Source: Beroe ovata (Eukaryota > Ctenophora > Nuda > Beroida > Beroidae). Taken from it: 34,919 nt of DNA. Under the pieces are notes generated by a model. It was not told where the DNA came from, did not search any database, and worked only from the letters and a program-made list of their open reading frames with translations. Shown in pieces: positions 10,001 to 21,362 of this stretch. The position numbers were made by a program, and so were the translations under genes. How positions within the stretch are numbered: the stretch's first letter is position 1; the number at the start of each line of letters is the position of its first letter. The stretch is taken from assembly GCA_946803715.1 (NCBI GenBank), contig CAMPET010000264.1, positions 14,250 to 49,168 of the forward strand, given 5' to 3'.

Positions 10001-10806
10001 CACCACTCATGTTAACTCTCAGCGGGGCGTTTTCATCATGCTCAATCAGGAAATTGTCAGATATGAAAGTGGGAATATTCATCAGTAATTACATCCTCAG
10101 TTGTTGTAAAGGTAAGTTCGCGCCGGAGGTGATTTACTTTCTGACACAGTCGATGAAGTGTCTTACCAGCGGTAAAAAGGAGCAGAGTCAGGAATACGTC
10201 AGCAACTTCAAGTTTGGGAGCGACTTTTTGACAGATTCCTCAAAACCCGTCAAGTTATCGGTACGAACATTATACGACAACGAAACCTCTAAGTCAGATG
10301 TGTTGTTTGGTCTGTTACTAACAACAAGGACTGCTATGAGGACCTATCATGATTACACGGGTTTCAACGGAATATTCAACTCTTTGAACGAATCATTGAA
10401 AAAGTTAGATATCGAATCATTTCACCAAGACATCCAGTCTATTTCATCATCTTTATCGGCGCTATTCAGTCAGTATTCTCAGAAAACCATGCCCTTCCTG
10501 AGGTATCAGAACATCAAACCTGTGTCTATCAAGATGTACGAGCCGAAGTTTGGTGATGTGTATGTGAGGGATAGGAAGAACAAGGACGAGACAAAGCATC
10601 TGAAGAAGAAGATAAAGAGCGAAATGAAGGGTGCAATACGGGAGATAAGGAAGGATAATAAGTTTATCAACCGAGTGAAACACAAGGAACAGTCCGGTAT
10701 GGACAAGGCAAGAAAGAAGAAGGTCAATGAGATTATGGGATTCCTAAGCAAAGAACAGGGCGAAGCAAACGATCTCAAATACAAGAAGAAACGTGGCCAG
10801 ATCTAG
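7018..10806 (+). CDS. NOP14: NOP14 nucleolar small-subunit processome protein
   Basis: NOP14 is a component of the 90S pre-ribosome/SSU processome needed for 18S rRNA maturation in the nucleolus. Eight coding exons: 7018-7095, 7214-7309, 7448-7697, 7977-8110, 8224-8432, 8522-8739, 8825-9012, 9439-10806; 2541 nt, 846 aa, close to human (857, recalled). Conserved blocks: LNPFE, GMPGVSRSRALEKRTKTL, FVDRRFGEDSTAMSVEEKMM, THRGQSIEGMEDFGDLSSSD, FGGF, LDKDWGELRTLM, TEEELAKKERREL, ISYDEKGKMNKNERF, an acidic Ser/Glu/Asp tract (residues ~329-391, exon 7), then a large helical C-terminal exon with SNHPSLKEENKAK and KGAIREIRKDNKFI. The basic tail is typical. Two splice sites lie inside local tandem repeats: the exon 3 donor in a 23-bp minisatellite and the exon 8 acceptor in a ~200-bp duplication. 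Using the first exon 8 acceptor copy (exon start 9210) gives an in-frame stop within about 60 bp, so the second copy must be the working one. Confidence 0.95.
7698..7790. repeat. 23-bp minisatellite overlapping the NOP14 exon 3 donor
   Basis: About four copies of gtgagattacatgagacagg plus gag start exactly at the 5' splice site. The third copy is damaged by a single N at 7745 and the fourth is diverged. Because each unit begins GTGAGA after GGAG, the donor sequence itself is repeated at 23-bp spacing. Confidence 0.85.
9045..9453. repeat. Direct duplication spanning the NOP14 intron 7 / exon 8 junction
   Basis: The sequence from gaattcgcgcgc (9045) to tagtacggtgga (9223) is repeated from gaattcgtgcgc (9258) to tagtacggtgga (9452) with small indels; the offset is 213 bp at the left end and 229 bp at the right. 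Both copies contain cgttcgtacgtgcgcagttt and the acceptor ggccctttcgcag followed by the first exon 8 codons. A single N at 9224 lies exactly where copy 1 breaks off inside exon 8. This is either a young tandem duplication or two haplotypes laid end to end by the assembler. Confidence 0.85.
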
Positions 10807-11046
10807 AAATGTTTGGGGTTTTTTCATTCTTTTAGACCGAATTATTCGACGTTTACTTCGACCTGATGACCATCCTTGATTCTTGACATCAGTTAATTTA
10901 TTGAGACTGCACGTTTAGCCTTTTGTTTCCCTAATATGTAAACATGTCACACCCATCTTGTAAACTGTTTCCGCTGACTATTCTAACTTTATTGTCAATT
11001 GTCGTCTTAATTCCTCAGATTAATTCCTCCCAATCCCCTCAGCACC

Positions 11047-11763
11047 ATGTCCGTTGCACTGAGGTCAGTGTCAGGTGTTCGGTATATGATAGCTGCAAGA
11101 CACTACACGGGTAGTGTTTATGACCATGGAAACATTAGGACAGTGCCAGGTAAATCCCACCCAATTATGTTGCACTACGAATCGTTATTTACGGTACAAG
11201 ACTCCATGATGGATTTGTCCTTTTCAGGTTTCAAAAAGCCACCTGTACCCCACGAGGATTTACTGATTGAAAATGACGGTCGATATCCGCCTCATTTAAA
11301 GGTTTGTCTATGTTACGCATGGCAACATCTGATTCTGTAGCCACTGACATTCCCATCCTATTGCCCTCCACCACCACTATTTTCCCTGCTCATCTCCTCT
11401 CTTCTCTCCCATCAGATTGACATGGATCACCCTGAGAACTGGCCGAAACACTTCCCACCCTTCTACGAGAGCAGGCGACCCGCCAAGTGGCCCCTATCTC
11501 GAGCCGTTGTACTCGGATTTGTTGTGTTCCAGGCGCTGTTACTGTGGACGAATCCCACGTGGCTTACCCCCTGGATAGTGGAGGGCTTCCCCTGCTTCAG
11601 GAAGGACACTAACTGGGTGAAACTGGAGGAGCATGAAGCGAGCGAGCAACTCTACCCCTGGACAAAGCCACTTATCGACCCGGAGAACAGGAGTGATGCT
11701 GCCCGACGAGCACTCGGATACAATGTCATATGTGAGAGCGAGGAGGATCTGATGAACAACTGA
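11047..11763 (+). CDS. Unrecognised single-pass membrane protein, probably mitochondrial
   Basis: Three coding exons, 11047-11149, 11228-11301 and 11416-11763, sum to 525 nt (174 aa) with clean GT-AG joins (CCAG/GTAAAT; TTTTCAG; AAAG/GTTTGT; CCATCAG). The first 20 residues (MSVALRSVSGVRYMIAARHY) are basic, hydroxylated and free of acidic residues, like a mitochondrial targeting peptide. A soluble Pro-rich segment follows (FKKPPVPHEDLL, YPPHLK, then HPENWPKHFPPFYESRRPAK). There is one hydrophobic helix at about residues 91-110 (SRAVVLGFVVFQALLLW) and a charged C-terminal tail with Pro/Trp motifs. Size, single helix and presequence resemble accessory subunits of respiratory complex I or IV. I compared it mentally with NDUFB2, B4, B5, B8, B11 and NDUFA13 and could not match it, so no name is given. 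It follows NOP14 by 240 bp on the same strand. Confidence 0.72.
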
Positions 11764-12536
11764 TCACGTGATCAGGGACTACTTGTTAGGAAGTAGGAAC
11801 TGCTATATTTGATCTGCACGTATACAATACTACCCACTGGGCACTATAACTTGGACATTTTTCGACACTTTGATCGTATAGACGCTGATATGATCAAGTT
11901 TTGTACAGAAATTGTGAAACCCAGGAGTGGCATTTGTTGTGGAGTTTACCATAACACAACTTAGTCAGTATTAGATTGTCAATGTGTTTTCTGGAAAACC
12001 GTATTTAATTTATGCTAAATTCTCGTACTTAAGACTACAATATTTCGATGCAACAGAAAAGTGAAAAAAATGTTTTTACCACTCAGTCAAATACAATATG
12101 CGTTATCTACAAACGAAAATTCAAATAACTTCGGCTGTCAAATACCTGATATAATGTAGAAAACCATCATGCATGGAACTATCACATGTATGGGAGCACA
12201 AATGGCGTGTGAATATAATCACTTGTTACGATAGATCCATGTGTTCTGTAAGAAATCAAATATTCCTGAAAAGTATAAGAAAGGCCGGTACTAATGAACT
12301 TCACCTATACCCAAGTATACAAACTACAAACACTAACAGATTACAAGATATCAAATATTGTTTCTCAAATAATAATAAGTAACAGATAGAAAAAGTCACT
12401 CAAGTTCAAATAACGGTACAAATTACAAATCTTATTTATCAAACCAATGAAACTCAAAATAAACTGTCCATCGACAACTAAACTTCAAACAACTACCGAA
12501 AGTATCCGATTAATGCATTTTTACACCGTTGCTATA
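11764..12536. other. Convergent intergenic region
   Basis: These 773 bp lie between two converging genes (the unnamed membrane protein on + and EXOC1 on -), so they hold two 3' UTRs and terminators. The sequence is AT-rich with long A/T runs. A 69-codon open frame at 12173-12382 has no recognisable motif or flanking splice sites. No gene is supported. Confidence 0.6.
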
Positions 12537-15500
12537 TCACTTTTTGGTGCTCCTATCGTCGAATATAGCGTGAATTTGAGCGACGGTGAATGACAGTTTC
12601 AGGCCAGAGTCAGGGTAGCACAGTCGCATCAGTTTCTCATACCCCTCCACCTGCCTGATAAACTCTGCTTGCATTGTCAGACATCCCACCTGCAAAGTGG
12701 ATGTTAAGTTACTTCAACTATTTGATCGTATCTATGAATTGGGTTCAAGCAATCTAGTCGATTGATGATAGACCCTGTCGGGAATTTGGTTTCGCGCGCG
12801 GTCTATAGCATCTAGCCATGCTTGGATCTGGTAACTCCCATGGTATGTAACTCCCATGTGTGATGATATTTTTACATTTATGAACAATCTCAAGTAGCAT
12901 CGCCCGGCAAAAGCAATCGCGATCGATCGATTGATCCAGCGCGCCGAGCTGGTCAACGTCGAAACTCGCGCGCGCGCGCGCGAAAGGGTCTTCCCAAACG
13001 CGCACACGCCCTCGATATAGTTGCAGCGCGCGTTACTTCCGGTTCTAGCAAAACGTGTTCTACCAACCGTAAACAAGTTCTCCTCTTTAGCAAAATGCTT
13101 CTCTATTTTCTTTATCACAGAATCCAGCCCCTTCTTCACCTGGAAATCGAAAATATGATATCGTCATTAAAACATCCAATTAATCTTGACCTCACTATCC
13201 GACCATCTAACTTGGTAACAGTTCAACAACTATAGAAAAACGGAAAGTTGTCCTCCAAGATATTTTAATTCGAAATATTCTTAATTTGCATGTAGTTTAC
13301 TCACTTCTTTTACAGTGTAATCTGAAACCAATGCTTTGAGTTTCTGCTTCGAGAATTCTGGATCAAAACCAATCTGAGTATGAAGTATTAGAGGACCCAA
13401 TCCACAACAATTGTCATCCTATGATGTGATTTGCCAAAACTGTCCTTTATCATTGCTGAAGAGCTGTTTATGAATTGGGTGCCCGATATAATACCTCGAC
13501 GTGTGGCACTCCTTTACTCAGCTTCACATTGACACCATCGAAGAACACATTCAGTTTATCTAGAGGGTTACCGAGGTATGACTTCACATACAGCTCCAAA
13601 CTGCCGTTATACATCTTGTGACAATACTGAAATTAATGGGGGAGAAATCATGTGATGATACTGATACATACACTATTGATTCCGACTTGGTATTGGAATC
13701 AATGACACCACGGTCAATTCGAGAAAATCTCCTAACCGATCTAAAATCGAGGAGGCATTCCACTTTGTTCTTCAGGAGAAACTGGTATATGAAGTGGTAA
13801 TTGGTAATCGTTACCACGTCTCTTGGTAACTGCAGGTATTGAGAATGAATCTATATCTACCGAGTTCTTACTCCATTTCATGTTAGAAATGAAGATTCCG
13901 TCATAAAGAACGATCGCCGGAAAATGTTTTAGTATAATTCAAAAAATTTCGCAAGAAGGAATGATTTTTCTCACTTTTGAGTGGGTCGCTGCAAAGAGGT
14001 CTATAGATTCACGCACCGCTTCTGACAGTTGTATATAGCAGTCATCTGAAATATGAAACAGCATATCATATAGGTAACGTATGAAATCGTGACAGTATGA
14101 TTGTAGCAGGCACAGGCTGACAGAATGTGCCCACAGATGTCATCCGTAAATAGTTGTCGGCGGGCCGAATCTACCAATAGTTATAAAACCTTAACATGTT
14201 GTGTAATGTGGATACTGCATTTCACACGCATATTATCACGCATATAATGTTTGTTGCATATTATCCAGTGTTAAATTTGACAATACAATGAGATCTGAGC
14301 TAAGTATGGCTACATGTAACGATGGGCCGGGCAGCTAGTGATATAACAGTATGAAACGACGGTCCCTGCCCAAAACATACCGTTTATCCGAAAACGACAT
14401 AAAAAACAACAAATTAGCAAGATTGTAACAAAAAATGTGAATAAACATGTACAAAAATTAGATCTGAACATTAATAGACTTAACAAAACAAAACTTGGAT
14501 AAAGAACTTAAATATAAGAATAACTTAAATCTGAAATACGAGCAATAAATTGAACCCATACCAACAAAATAAAACCTACCTGGAGCAAATAAAACCGTGT
14601 TCCATATTCACACTTACTTATTTACAAATGTTCCTGATAATAAGTTTTTGATTTTTTGTACACGCACATCACAATCAAGGTTTTCTAGACATTCAGCCTA
14701 TTCTTCAGAATCGCGAATGAGTCCATCATTTTCTGACAACCCTGTTCAATCTCTTCCATCTGACCACTCAATTCCTGGCAATCAGCCAACACTCCCTTAA
14801 GCTGGTCCAAATCCTCATTCAACTTCTCGAAATCCCCGGTCACAACTCCGAGGAGTTGCGTGGTTTTCTCATCATCCCTTACCGCCGCGCATCCACCAGC
14901 GTCACGGCAAGCCGCGCACTGTTCCCTGTCAGCATGGCACTCCTCACAATAATGATCCCTCCCTCCCAGATCAATCCACGGCTCTCTCCGGCACCTGGCA
15001 TCGACAATGCCACCGTTACACGTCACAATGACAGCCAGGTTCTCGCCGTGTGGCACGTCCCTTGCCATGAAATGGCGCGTGCCATCTTCTCTCTGCCGAT
15101 ACATGCTCACATAGACAGTCTTGGTAATGTTGCTCGCGGGTTTGAACGTGGAGATTCCCAGAGCTGGGATCATGAGATATCCCTCTTCTATTTGGAGGAG
15201 GTACTCTGTTCTCATGTTCCTACTTCCACTTCCAGACGCACTGACGCCACTTTCTCCCAGTAGGGAAGGCAGGGAGGCTTCCAACTCTGCAGAGAAGCGC
15301 CGACTTCGCGAGTACTCCTGAAGATTGAGTGGGTGAGCGAGAACTCATGGGTATTCCGTTACTACAACAACTGTACTGGGAGATATCTGAATATGATCAA
15401 GAGTACTGCAAGGTGAGACAGTGAATACTCATTACTCACTGCAATGCGTTCGGATCTGACTTTGACAAACACGTTGTCATGGTAAGCGTTAGCCACCAGG

Positions 15501-18500
15501 AAACTTTGCTGTCCTCCCATTGGCTATTACAGAATCACAGTGTTATCATATAATTGTCGCAATATCATGTGCAGTGTTGAGTGTTCTGTTACACGTTCAA
15601 ATATCATAGGGTAAAAGAAATCTTTTGAGTCATCCAGGTCGCGACCTGAGTCACCAATCACCATAAAGACTCGGTCTCAGCCTCAGTCAACCACTGATCC
15701 CCAATTTGAAGAATGCCACACATTTATCTGTAGAAGTACGGATCTATTCATAATTTCTACTGTAGTATTCTCTCACCTAGTGTTGGTCGTCGAGCATGTT
15801 TCTGTAGAGACTCCGAGTAGAGAGTGAACTGCGTAAACTGGAGCACACTGGGGGCGGTACCCCTCACAGACTTCTTGTTAGATTCCAGTATCTTGTTCCG
15901 TTGATACTGCGTGAAATAGACCGTACATAAATCGAGCTAACATAAATATACATTTATCGACAAGACAGAAACATTGTGTTCCCGAATATTTTTGAAGATT
16001 GAAGATAACAGAATACTTAAAATTACAACCACTTACATTGAGCATTTTGTCGAAGTACCCTGCGGCTGTATCCAGACACTTGAACAGTACTTTACTGAGG
16101 AAACTATTGGCCAAGGCGTCGTCCAGTCTATCCATTAAACTGAGATATATCGGTAGAGAGTAGTACAAGTCGTACTTACAGCTCACGTTTATGAAGCTGT
16201 CCAACTCGGCATCAAATGTCGAGAGAACTGTCCCAATCATCTCACTTCTCTCACTCTCACTCCTCGTTTCCTTGAAGAATGTTCCGATGAAGGACTCCTC
16301 CTTGCTCATCGTTATCTCGATAAAGTCCAGCGCTTCTCGGACCGACACCTCAAAGTGGTTCCCGGGTGCCAGAGGGAACTCGGAGTCAGACTTGCCCGAG
16401 TGAATGGAATCGAGGGAGGTGTTGGACGTGAGCGAGGCCTTGGATTGTGAGGTTGATGCTTTCAGTTTCCCGGAAATAGCCAACTCCGACTTCTTGGTCC
16501 CTCCTCCACTCAACTTTGAGAGCAGCTTCTCGGAACTTTTCCTTGAAACTGTGCTTTTCTTCTCGTCGAAATACTCCCTGAGGAGCTTCTGGTATGTGGC
16601 TTGGGCTGTGAGCTCGTAGAGTTCAGCCAGCTCGTCAAATCTGCGATTGTCGTAGCTGTGCAGCCAGTTTACTATCTGAAGTGATGTGATAATAGAATGA
16701 AGAACTATTTTCATTGGGGCTTCATGTATACTGTATAGCTAAAACTTGTCACTTAATGCACAGCAAATAAGCATGATTTTATCAGCTGAATGGACAATGT
16801 GCAGAATGTGTACATTGTACAAACTACACAGTATGCGCATTCTATACATTGTTTACAGCATATTTGTACAAAATGTATATAACATTCGACGCACTGGAAG
16901 AAGGGGACTGAGTTTGGAATGTCTGATTGACTGAGCAGCGTTCCAGTTAGGTGTCGTTATCTGTGATACACTCTCATGAACTCTCTGACCAAACCTGTGA
17001 GGGAAAGAGAGAGATCGGAGAGATGGGAAAGTGAGGGAGTTCACATCCTCGAAATATCATGGGTAAAAACTAAAATTCCTTAATCCCCCCAATGGGGGAC
17101 CCCTCACCCCCATTAAACATTCCAGTATTCTAGGCAACATACCCCATTTTGACTAGAAAAATCGTTGAATAAGAATCTGAACATTCATCATGCAAAGATA
17201 ATTCCAGCCTCTTAGGGCTCTGAACATAGTATAATTGAACAATGATAACAAGAATTATTGAGCTTACAATGAGAGTCATCTATTCATAGAAACTCACTTT
17301 GTAGGATTCTATGACGAAATCACCAGTGAAGAAATGGGGCAAACATACACGATATAGGTACACCTGTACAGTGTACACAATTACAGTATATTGTTATACA
17401 GTGTACACTGTACAGTATACACTATACACTATAGGAACTTGTCATTCTGATAGAATATTCTGACAGATCAACACAAAGTTGGAGCTACTTACTGTGCTGT
17501 AATCACAGTGCTATAATAGTACAGCCATTGTCCCATATAACTGTGTGCTGTAAAGTGAGTTATTGCTCACGTGTGACACTGCAGTGTGAGATGCTACAAA
17601 GCTACTATAAGCAGGGATTTTCTCGATTTGCAAGTATCATAAATACAATGGACAATTATGTACGGTGACATCGTTTAAGTGAGACAGTGTAGAAAGCATA
17701 AAAAATGTAAACCACGGTAAAATGTGCCGAGTGATGCATATCAGGCGACTATGGTAGGTGCTGTAACTGCTATGACAACACAGTATACACAGAATAGTAT
17801 TATGTCAGAATACTCTATTAGTAGAACTGTACCTGTCTAGGAGGTCAGCAATCACAGCCCTCTGTTCTGCTACACAAGTCATCTCAGAGAGAGGTGACGC
17901 CGCGCACTGAGCCATCTTATCCTGGATGAGATAGACCGCCTGAGCCGCGCGGTCGATCTGTGCGGGTGTTTTGAGAGGGAGTGACAGCAGGATATCCTTC
18001 ACGTCCTCACTGAACGTGATTGTGGAGAGAAGGTCGGAGACTGCAGCGTGCAACTTCCGGGTATTCTCCTTCCTAGAGTACGGAATGAGGTGTGTGTGTG
18101 TGTGTGTGTGTGTNTGGAGTACATACTGTAAGATAAGGATACATAATGCAGGATTATGGACGATTGACTGCGAAATATGGGGTGTGAAATATACAGATTA
18201 CAAGCTGGTTCACTATCCGTACCTTATCTGTTCCTCTTTGTAAGAGCTAAGACTCTCCTCCACCCTCAGTTTATCCTCATTTAGCTGGTCCTCATACCGA
18301 ACCATGATATTCTCCAGTCGACACAACTCGTGTAGGGCGTGGTCCATGAGGTTGAACAGTCTCATCACATCAGTCTCAACTGCCATAATCGAGTGTATGT
18401 TTGCTTTCGTGAGACCTGGTAACATATTGCATTACGTAACGTTATCATCGGGACAGATGTTACAAATCATTGTTAACAGTGTGAATTAATGTGAATCTAT

Positions 18501-21362
18501 GTCGTAAGAACGCGTTGTTACCTGACAATTCATCCATAAGTTTTTCCATGAAATCTTCTGCATTTTCCACTGACCAGTCTATCCCGTCAGTCACAATCCC
18601 TAAAGAAACGCGTGAGAAGATACCACACCTAAATTCAACAACAGCATGTCAATCTCACCCATCAATGAGAATTCTGGCACTCACCCAGATCTCTCTCCTC
18701 TTCCCCGGTCAGATACTTGTACTCTTTAGTTTCCGGTGTAGGAGAACCGAGTTGAGGAACTTGTTTCAGGGACTGCGATAATAACAGTGCGTCCTGCGGC
18801 GCGGGGATACATGTTACTGGTGGTATATAGGTGGTGACACCGAATATGTACATGGAATATGATGCCAAACCCCATAATTTGGTAAGTTAGACTGGAATGG
18901 GATCAGTCATTTCGTGCACTAATGCACGATTGCCTATCGAGATATCAGAATGCACTAAAGTCTACAGATGTCGGAACACCTTATTTGCTGATATCAGTTC
19001 ATGATACACCTCAATATCCTTCCTCAGTGCTTAAGGGCTTCTAAGTAACAAATACTTTCCAATAAAACGCAAAAATTGAAAAAAGGTGCTACAAAGAAGA
19101 AGCAAGAACTACAAACTTAGCTAGTTATAATGCTTTGTGACTTCTTCATACATAGTTCGGCTGGGAGATGAAGGAGATTTCCCTTTACACCCCTTCACAG
19201 TATTCATGTAAGAACAGGAAGAGTCATGGGCTTCAGAAAAGACAGAAGACCCCTTTAAGCTGCTATTTCCCGATTATTGCATTTGTCAGTGCTAACCTTA
19301 CGGCTTACATATAACACAATATAGAAAAATCAGTTGTGAGTTTTTAAGCTAAGATAAAATTGATTGATTAGAAAATGCAAGGAAGAAGTTACGGTAGGTA
19401 CCATCAACCTAAATTGCTCAATGAGCAATGTACACGTATTATAGGCGGTTTACACACACCAACTCACTTCAGAAGCACAGTTAGAAGCTTTCACTAAATG
19501 ACACTGGGATTGAAAATACTTTTACATAGTGAATAAAAACAAGGCTACCTATACCTTTGTACTAAAAGAAATAAGTGTGAATTAACTGACCTGCAGCATC
19601 GCATAGTTAATATTCAGGAATTGAGGAGTGGTTGTCATGTGTTCATTGACTAGTTTCCAAAGACCAACAACAAAATTCTTCTTTTCTTGCCCACTGAAAG
19701 AAAATAATGCATAATCATCACAGGAACATGTTTGTAGCATGAAATCGGGTAAGTTGGTTATGTTTTATATTCACACACCTCTCAGCTGTCCATTTGATAC
19801 AAAGTGGAGACATAATATTTCCACCTTTCTCAAATACCAACTCAAACTCTGTTTCTTCTTCATCTTCACTTATTCCATTCACAAGTCTTAAGCGGGCAAG
19901 ATCAAACTTATTTTTGATCTGAATTTAGACTGAATGTTATTACATCAAATCTCAGAACAATAATTACTGCATTGTGTAGATTGATTGATCAGAATTACCA
20001 ATCAAAGAACTTTGAATTCAACAACCTGGAATGGTGTCTTTCCACTTTCTAGCTGTTTAAGTTGGTATAGTGCACAATAAATGACATCCTTATCTGAAAT
20101 GTTATAACAGATGAAACTAATCAAGAGTTCAAGTACCTATCCAATATCAAACAAATGAAAAAACATTTAAATCATGAAAATCAAGTCACACAAAAGTCAT
20201 TACTTCTTATAACAAGTAAAACTGCAAGATATGGCTTTGTCTTCTTAGTCCCAGTCTTTGAAACTTGTACCAAAGTCTCCACACTAATAAAAGTTTTTGG
20301 TCACAAAAGAATCAGAGTTGACTGAAGTTCAAGCTCCCTCAAATATAGTTGATAAAAACAATGCAACAAGGAACTTACTAGGCACTACCGAGAAATTTTG
20401 ATACTGCATGGTATAATGATGTTTTCCTTATGTGCATAGAACTTGATAGTGTATTCGTTCTTGTAAGAAAATCCATCCTAGCAACCAAATTTCGCTCCCT
20501 GAAACTATACTGGACATGGACCTGTTGAAAATACAAGGTTTATCAATGAGCCCAAAACTCAAGAACAATTGTATGACATAAATAGATCTCAATGTTTGAT
20601 CAGATAATCAACTTCTGTGACAAATTAGAATGTGTACATTTCAATGTAGGTGCTCAATATAATGCTCAATATTGATTCTATATTTCCAATATAAAGTAAG
20701 TAGTCGATGAAGTTTTAGCAAGATTGAGTGACTAGGCCTAGGCAATTCAATTATTCCTATCAATGAAGAAATAGAAAGCCAAAAAGAAAGATTCTCTTGA
20801 GACATCGATACATCAATACATCAATTCTCTTGAGACATCAATGTTACTTTAGTCATAATTGAAAATCGGATACTTCAGATTGCAGATATTCATCATGATC
20901 AGATCCACAACATCTGCGCGGCGCGGTGGCTTGGCCATCCTATAGCTTGTCACATGATTTGGCTTGTCACATGATTTGGCCTTTGTTCATTTGTCCACTG
21001 TTCCAATGTTCCATGCCATGTTCATTGTTCCTTCGCTCGGATCGCGCGCGCAATTAGCCAATTAAATTGCCCGGCGCGGCGCTGCCGCGGCAGTAGGGAG
21101 ATTATCATCAGCATCCAATATGATATTTTTTCCAACTCTTCTGGTTGTTTGGTTTTCATTGATATGATTGGATTTATATATTTAATTGATAGCAATTGTA
21201 TTTCATATAAGAAAAATGAGTCTATGATAATTTGATGCAATGTTCTGCTATTAAAACGACCAGGTTACATGCATGAAATAGTATTCTTGCAAAGAAACTA
21301 AAATTTGCTAACATTACCTTTCCAGTACTTGATGTCTTTGTTAATGGTTGCTCACTGTTCAT
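12537..21362 (-). CDS. EXOC1: Exocyst complex component 1 (SEC3)
   Basis: SEC3 tethers secretory vesicles to the plasma membrane as part of the octameric exocyst. Its N-terminal PH-like domain binds PI(4,5)P2 and Rho-family GTPases. Nineteen coding exons (minus strand): 21362-21318, 20521-20379, 20283-20204, 20093-20026, 19918-19779, 19693-19591, 18793-18685, 18599-18522, 18415-18223, 18072-17833, 16994-16895, 16675-16037, 15936-15777, 14045-13975, 13829-13737, 13626-13495, 13373-13305, 13139-13068, 12689-12537. They sum to 2688 nt, 895 aa, against 894 recalled for human. Landmarks: VETLVQVSKTGTKKTKPYLA and FVVGLWKLVNE (PH-like part), ANIHSIMAVETDVMRLFNLM (coiled coil), NWLHSYDNRRFDELAELYEL, LPRDVVTITNYHFIYQFL, VKSYLGNPLDKLNVFFDG, VKKGLDSVIKKIEKHFAKEE and the tail MQAEFIRQVEGYEKLMRLCY. 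The first exon (15 codons) is the weakest call. One intron (14046-15776) contains a separate gene. Confidence 0.95.
12771..13045. repeat. CpG-rich dispersed repeat (copy 2) in an EXOC1 intron
   Basis: The last EXOC1 intron carries a GC-rich block with cgcgcgcgcgcgcgcg near 12968, gatcgatcgattgatc and gcgcgcgttacttccgg. Its left part, ccctgtcgggaattt with tttcgcgcgcgg, parallels the element near 3478. Open frames across it are by-products of the composition. Confidence 0.55.
14685..15520 (-). CDS. Intron-nested unrecognised gene, predicted N-myristoylated Cys-rich protein
   Basis: Two exons, 15520-15440 (27 codons) and 15317-14685 (211 codons with stop), separated by a 122-bp intron (GCA/GTGAGT; CAATCTTCAG), give 237 aa. 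The gene lies inside an EXOC1 intron on the same strand. It is not an EXOC1 exon: its own ATG is in frame, it ends in a stop, and EXOC1 reads correctly without it. It starts MGGQQS, which fits the N-myristoylation pattern (Gly2, small residue at 6). Residues ~3-60 contain VFVKVRSER and a Ser-rich stretch. The middle (~85-140) looks like a beta-rich domain (ITKTVYVSMYRQREDG, ENLAVIVTCNGGIVDARC). Next is a cysteine cluster CEECHADREQCAAC (~151-164) that could bind zinc, and last an amphipathic, probably coiled-coil tail (~188-237). The overall plan reminds me of uncharacterised invertebrate proteins beginning MGG, but I cannot name a family. CpG-rich coding sequence with a CCAAT box directly before the ATG supports an independent transcript. 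Confidence 0.75.
16995..17832. other. EXOC1 intron 10 with palindromic tandem motifs
   Basis: This 838-bp intron has no exon I can place. At 17358-17432 it has a dense run of gtac-centred motifs: ggtacacctgtacagtgtac and then tacagtgtacactgta (a perfect 16-bp palindrome at about 17397-17412), followed by cagtatacactatacac. Further out are ordinary AT-rich bases and copies of cacagtatacacag. Confidence 0.6.
18091..18113. repeat. (TG)n microsatellite ending at an assembly N
   Basis: About 11 TG units in the EXOC1 intron between 18073 and 18222, ended by a single N at 18114. The true repeat length is unknown. Confidence 0.95.
20915..21095. repeat. CpG-rich block in EXOC1 intron 1
   Basis: Two GC-rich cores, tgcgcggcgcggtggc near 20917 and gatcgcgcgcgcaatt with cggcgcggcgctgccgcgg near 21040-21092, flank short repeats of cttgtcacatgatttggc (20946 and 20964). 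The composition resembles the other CpG-rich inserts in the window. No exon is visible. Confidence 0.45.

Noticed and set aside
14856-15321. Plus-strand frames of 135 and 66 codons
   Set aside because: They are antisense shadows of the nested gene's second exon, with no splice context or motif.
15440-15520. Nested-gene exon 1 as an alternative EXOC1 exon
   Set aside because: An acceptor before it (TAATAG) would read it in another frame from the phase-1 EXOC1 exon, whereas its own ATG frame joins the next exon cleanly to a stop.
18685-18793. Extension of EXOC1 exon 7 upstream to include a 68-codon frame (MASYSMYIFGV...)
   Set aside because: The acceptor GCGCCGCAG at 18794 gives the exact phase needed from exon 6; the upstream residues are not exocyst-like.
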